The translations under genes and the position numbers were made by a program. Positions 59,836 through 64,000 of a stretch of DNA of 64,000 bases are shown here, in pieces. The stretch's first letter is position 1. Every line of letters begins with the position of its first letter. The notes under the pieces were generated by a model that was given only the letters and a program-made list of their open reading frames with translations, did no database searches and was not told the origin of the DNA. The stretch comes from Rutidosis leptorrhynchoides (Eukaryota > Streptophyta > Magnoliopsida > Asterales > Asteraceae), in assembly GCF_046630445.1 (NCBI RefSeq), contig NC_092341.1, forward strand, positions 6,202,001 to 6,266,000. The letters are read 5' to 3'.

Positions 59836-61953
59836 TTTAATTCCATTGGTTATTTTTATGATTTTTATGTTTTTATCTTTTTAATTATTCATGTTTAAAC
59901 TTATGTTATTGGATATATTTATGTAATTTTTATCATTTTTATTATTATTGTGTACTAATATTTCACATTTAGGATTTGAAAGTGGGATATTAAGTCCCAT
60001 TTCAAATTGCCATGCATGTTTATATTTGTATGTATGTATATTGTCGATTGTACAAAACAGGGTAAAACGGCGCATTTTCAAAGACTGGCATTAAGTTCAG
60101 CAAAAGCTAGTTTTGACGACAAAACGAAAAAAAATGTGATGTACCAACAGACGGAATGAACAAATGTTGTGCACCATTTATCATTCAGCAAACAAACGCC
60201 AATATGTTTGGAAACTTTGGTAAAATTTAATCATTTTTCTACGCTATTTACCCTCAATAATTTAAATTGTTAATGATTTCTTGCAAATGAGGGCATTGCA
60301 AGATCTTAAGTGTGGGAAGGGGTTAAATTCTTTCGGATTTTTAAAATTTTTAACTTAAACACTTAGTTATCATTAAAAATACTAGTAACGTAGTAGTTGT
60401 ATTAGAATCTAGTGCTCTCTGATAATAAAGAACAGCCCTAGTCTTATATACTGACTACCCACTTCTAGTAAAATTTTTCAAAATTTTCAATTAAATGAAC
60501 TCAAAATCATGTTTATACATATTTATGAACGATAAAACTAGGTGTTAACACCGAAATTATTGCTACCTCGGAAAGGACATAAATTGAGAAACAAACCAAA
60601 ATGTTAGAATTCATTTAAAATGGAATAGAGGACAATAAAAAGGCAAATAAAAGAAAATAAAAGCCAAGTGTGAGAAAATTTACCAAGTTATTTTAAACAT
60701 ATGTCACATATTTCTGTAACAAATAATTGAAGATACTTTTGCTTTGGACTAAAATAAAAAGTTTTACCCGATTTACTGTAAGAAAGATAGATCTACACGA
60801 TGAATCAATTCCATCATAAAAAGGAAGTAAAGTCTTCCGAAAAAGAAACGCGCTTCTTGATTTAGGTCATGAAGTTGTCGTCCAGACTAGCTGTAGGTTG
60901 ACGAAAAATCTAGAAAAGTCATCTCTAAAATCAGCAAGAAATCCACGGACCTCAGCATCAAACAGGGTCGCCAAGTGGTCAGACTTATCCTAACCATGAG
61001 AGGATCTGTCTTGTAAAATGGGGAGGACGCCGTGCAAATTAGCTTGATAAGACTAATGAATCAGACCCCTAGAAAAGATAATCTCCTTAAAAGATCAAAA
61101 ATCAGCTTTTAAGACTGATATTAATCAATCCTAGAAATTGACCTTAAAGATTGAGAATTCAAACTCATAGAATTCAAGGATATCTAAACTCGAGCTTGAA
61201 CGAGAAAATATTTTGATCAAATTACAAACCGATTTGTTTTCTGAAAACCCATTTTCAATGCGTTCATTACCATTGAACGTAAAATCCTAGGAATTCACCT
61301 GGAATTCATTAGGTCATCTGAACCAAATCGGGTGTCAACCGTAAGAACGGTGGTTGCATAGCATGGTCAAAGACAGGACCTTGTGCCAGACTGAAAAATT
61401 ATAAGGGTGAGCTTTACTATTGCTCCTACAAAGGATAGTAATTGCGTCTGACACGTTATAGACCATAATTAAAAGCATGTCAGGGGACATTGCCTTAACA
61501 GTTGCTTGTTCAACGCTTTCCTTTACAACCGGACGGTAGTTTATCGAAAGGTAATATACGGAACAAATATACTGGACGTGTTGCTTTCCCAATACAAGGT
61601 TAGCAAGTGGGTAACACAAAACCGCAAGTTTTGAGCTAAAATTTTCAAATCTGAAACCCACCAAACCCACAAAAAGAACTTGCAAACACCGGTGAAGGGT
61701 TATTCCGGAAAACTTATCTAGGGTAAAAGCTAGATTTAATTTTCAAAAGATCAAATGTTTTCATAAAGATCCAATTTCCTTAATGGATCAAAATTTTATA
61801 GTCATGTGGGACTGTAAACCACATCGTTACTACCATTGTTTATACCGCCGTATAGAAATCACTGATGTACAAAGTGTGAAGAATAAAGAGGTGATTCTAG
61901 TATTTTAAGACTATATTGCTTGAGGACAAGTAACACTCAAGTATGGGAATATT
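59836..61953 (+). other. Athila B 3' UTR and polypurine tract
   Basis: No sense-strand gene. Contains the module TAGGTGTTAACACCGAAATT (60539-60558), the antisense frame at 61335-61685 and the purine-rich GTATGGGAATATT (61941-61953) directly before the LTR. Confidence 0.8.
61335..61685 (-). other. Antisense open frame of Athila B
   Basis: 116 codons open against the element's sense, upstream end without ATG. About 95 residues match the Athila A frame at 37309-37626 closely, after which that copy is shifted. Both have kept the frame open, but overall nucleotide similarity is high, so selection is not proven. Confidence 0.4.
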
Positions 61954-62550
61954 TGATAATACTAAAAACGAACATATATTTCATAGCATTATCCCTCAAG
62001 AAAGACAAGCTTTTAGTTGCAATTGTTCTATTTACAAGTGATATTCGTTTAAATAATAAAAAGTGAAGACAAAAGACAGATTCGACGAATTGAAGACGCA
62101 AACGACCAAAAATCTCAAAAGTACAAAGTACAATCAAAGAGGTTCCAATTATTGATAAGAAACGCCTCAGAATTACAAGAGTACAAGATTTAAAACGCAA
62201 AGTACAAGATATTAAATTGTACGCAAGGACGTTCGAAAATCCGGAACCGGGACCAGAGTCAACTCTCAACGCTCGACGCAACGGACTAAAAATTACAAGT
62301 CAACGGAGTACAAGAATATAATATAATATATATATATAATTAAATTTAATTATATATATTATATTATATAATAAATAAATAAGCAGCCCACGTTTTTAAA
62401 GACTTTTGAGCCTCCCCAGCAAGCCATGCGATCGCATGGCCTTGAAGGGCAAAGCCCATGCGATCACATGAGGCCCTTTTCCAGCCAACATGCCTATAAA
62501 AGTCGCAGTTTGGTGCATCAAATATCATATATCAATCTCTCTATCTAAAC

Positions 62551-62631
<81 letters not shown>

Positions 62632-63984
62632 ATTTTAATTTTAATTTTAATTCTAATAATAAGGGTATGTTAGCGCATATTGTAAGGGTGTAAGTCGAAA
62701 TTCTGTCCGTGTAACGCTATGCTATTTTTAATCATTGTAAGTTATGTTCAACCTTTTTAATTTAATGTCTCGTAGCTAATTTATTATTATGCTTATTTAA
62801 AACGAAGTAATCATGATGTTGGGCTAAATACTAAAATTGGGTAATTGGGCTTTGTACCACAATTGGGGTTTGGACAAAAGAACGACACTTGTGGAAATTA
62901 GACTATGGGCTATTAGTGGGCTTTATATTTGTTTAACTAAATGATAGTTTGTTAATTTTAATATAAAAATTTACAATTGGGCATACCTATAAATAACTAT
63001 ATACACTCGATCGGACACGTTGGGCGGGGTATTTATATGTACGAATAATCGTTCATTTAACCGGACACGGGAATGGATTAATAGTCTATGGACTTATTAA
63101 AACAAGGGTGAAATTATGTACAAGGACACTTGGCATAATTGGTAACAAAATATTAAAATCTTGGATTACACGCAGTCGATATCCTGGTGTAATTATTAAA
63201 CAAAGTATTAAAATCTTGTTACAGTTTAAGTCCCCAATTAGTTAGAATATTTAACTTCGGGTATAAGGATAATTTGACGAGGACACTCGCACTTTATATT
63301 TATGACTGATGGACTGTTATGGATAAAAACCAGACGGACATATTAAATAATCCAGGACAAAGGACAATTAACCCATGGGCATAAAACTAAAATCAACACG
63401 TCAAACATCATGATTACGGAAGTTTAAATAAGCATAATTCCTTTATTTTTATATTTAATTGCACTTCTAATTATTACACTTTTATTTATTGTCATTGTAT
63501 TTAATTGCACTTTTAATTATTGTACTTTTTAATTATCGCAAGTTTATTTTATCGCAATTTTATTTATCGCAATTTCATTATCGTTATTTACTTTACGCTT
63601 TAAATTAAGTTATATTTATTTTTAATATTTTACATTAGGTTTTAACTGCGACTAAAGTTTTAAAATCGACAAACCAGTCATTAAACAGTAAAATCCCCCC
63701 CCCCCCTCTATAATAATAATATTACTTATATATATATTTGTATTTTTATAAATTAAAACTAATATAGCGTTAAGCTTTGTTTAAAAGATTTTCCCTGTGG
63801 AACGAACCGGACTTACTAAAAACTGCACTACTGTACGATTAGGTACACTGCCTATAAGTGTTGTAGCAAGGTTTAGGTATATCCATTCTATAAATAAATA
63901 AATATCTTGTGTAAAATTGTATCATATTTAATAGTTTTTCCTACTAAAATATAAGCTATTTCATATACACCTCGCATAACATCA
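61954..63984 (+). repeat. Athila B 3' LTR
   Basis: TGATAATACTA... to ...GCATAACATCA. Palindromes CATGCGATCGCATG (62425-62438) and CATGCGATCACATG (62457-62470), TATA box 62495-62501, (TA)n at 62553-62628. It is nearly identical to the 5' LTR. Confidence 0.95.
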
Positions 63985-64000
63985 TAAACATATCCAAGAA
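63985..64000 (-). other. Athila A coding region resumes
   Basis: TAAAC duplication plus TATCCAAGAA, the reverse complement of the Athila gag-pro junction (compare 52155-52170). The rest of Athila A lies outside the window. Confidence 0.85.

Larger units (their letters stand above)
46786..63984 (+). mobile_element. Athila B, complete 17.2-kb element
   Basis: Inserted in Athila A with a perfect TAAAC duplication (46781-46785 and 63985-63989). The empty-site sequence is confirmed by the equivalent place in its own coding region near 52165. LTRs of 2048 and 2031 bp differ by about 2 percent by eye. Order: LTR, tRNA-Asp primer site, leader, gag, pro-pol, small ORF, ORF3, 3' UTR with antisense frame, polypurine tract, LTR. 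All genes carry lesions, so it is not autonomous now. Confidence 0.96.

Overview
The window is AT-rich plant nuclear DNA made almost entirely of nested transposable elements. I found no intact host gene, rRNA gene or CRISPR array. Plant origin rests on Athila- and Tekay-type Ty3 retrotransposons, a Copia element with a tRNA-Met primer site, plant LINEs, a PIF/Harbinger-derived gene, a Harbinger MITE and spliced element genes. The element mix and the LTR styles (TGTAACACCC...GTTACA, TGTGACGACCCGG...) remind me of Asteraceae, but that is inference from memory.

Layout. 1-2.9 kb: minus-strand Athila-like gag, primer site and LTR. 2.9-6.3 kb: LTR-like and unassigned AT-rich DNA with a small coding relic. 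6.6-8.67 kb: broken PIF/Harbinger ORF1-like gene whose 3' terminus was split by a LINE tail. 9083-9422: Tourist-type MITE with TTA duplication. 9430-22574: Tekay-like chromovirus (target duplication ACGGT) with one gag-pol frame holding three stops; its 5' LTR contains a 4.25-kb solo LTR (11002-15248, CAGGC). 22693-29909: unit bounded by about 235-bp inverted repeats, containing a Copia element (25092-29669), itself holding a Tekay-type solo LTR (26175-28278, CTATC). 31164-33329: 5'-truncated minus-strand LINE, interrupted by an LTR (33330-35070), interrupted by minus-strand Athila A (from 35071 and running past the window end), whose coding region is interrupted by complete plus-strand Athila B (46786-63984, TAAAC).

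Athila A and B share an unusual downstream region: pol, a 138-codon basic zinc-knuckle-like ORF, a conserved splice donor, an ORF3 with a 10-codon first exon and a 638-639-bp intron, then an antisense open frame before the 3' LTR. Both copies carry different disabling mutations.

Most interesting signals. (1) Two related Tekay-type LTRs hold, at the same site, arrays of tandem hairpins whose arms vary between units but stay paired within each unit, with exceptions mostly G-U in the sense RNA. (2) At least five LTR types carry paired GC-rich palindromes with a family-specific sequence but shared layout. (3) The Copia LTR has two tandem modules resembling a plant snRNA promoter (USE then TATA at 34-35 bp). 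(4) The accessory ORFs of the Athila family.
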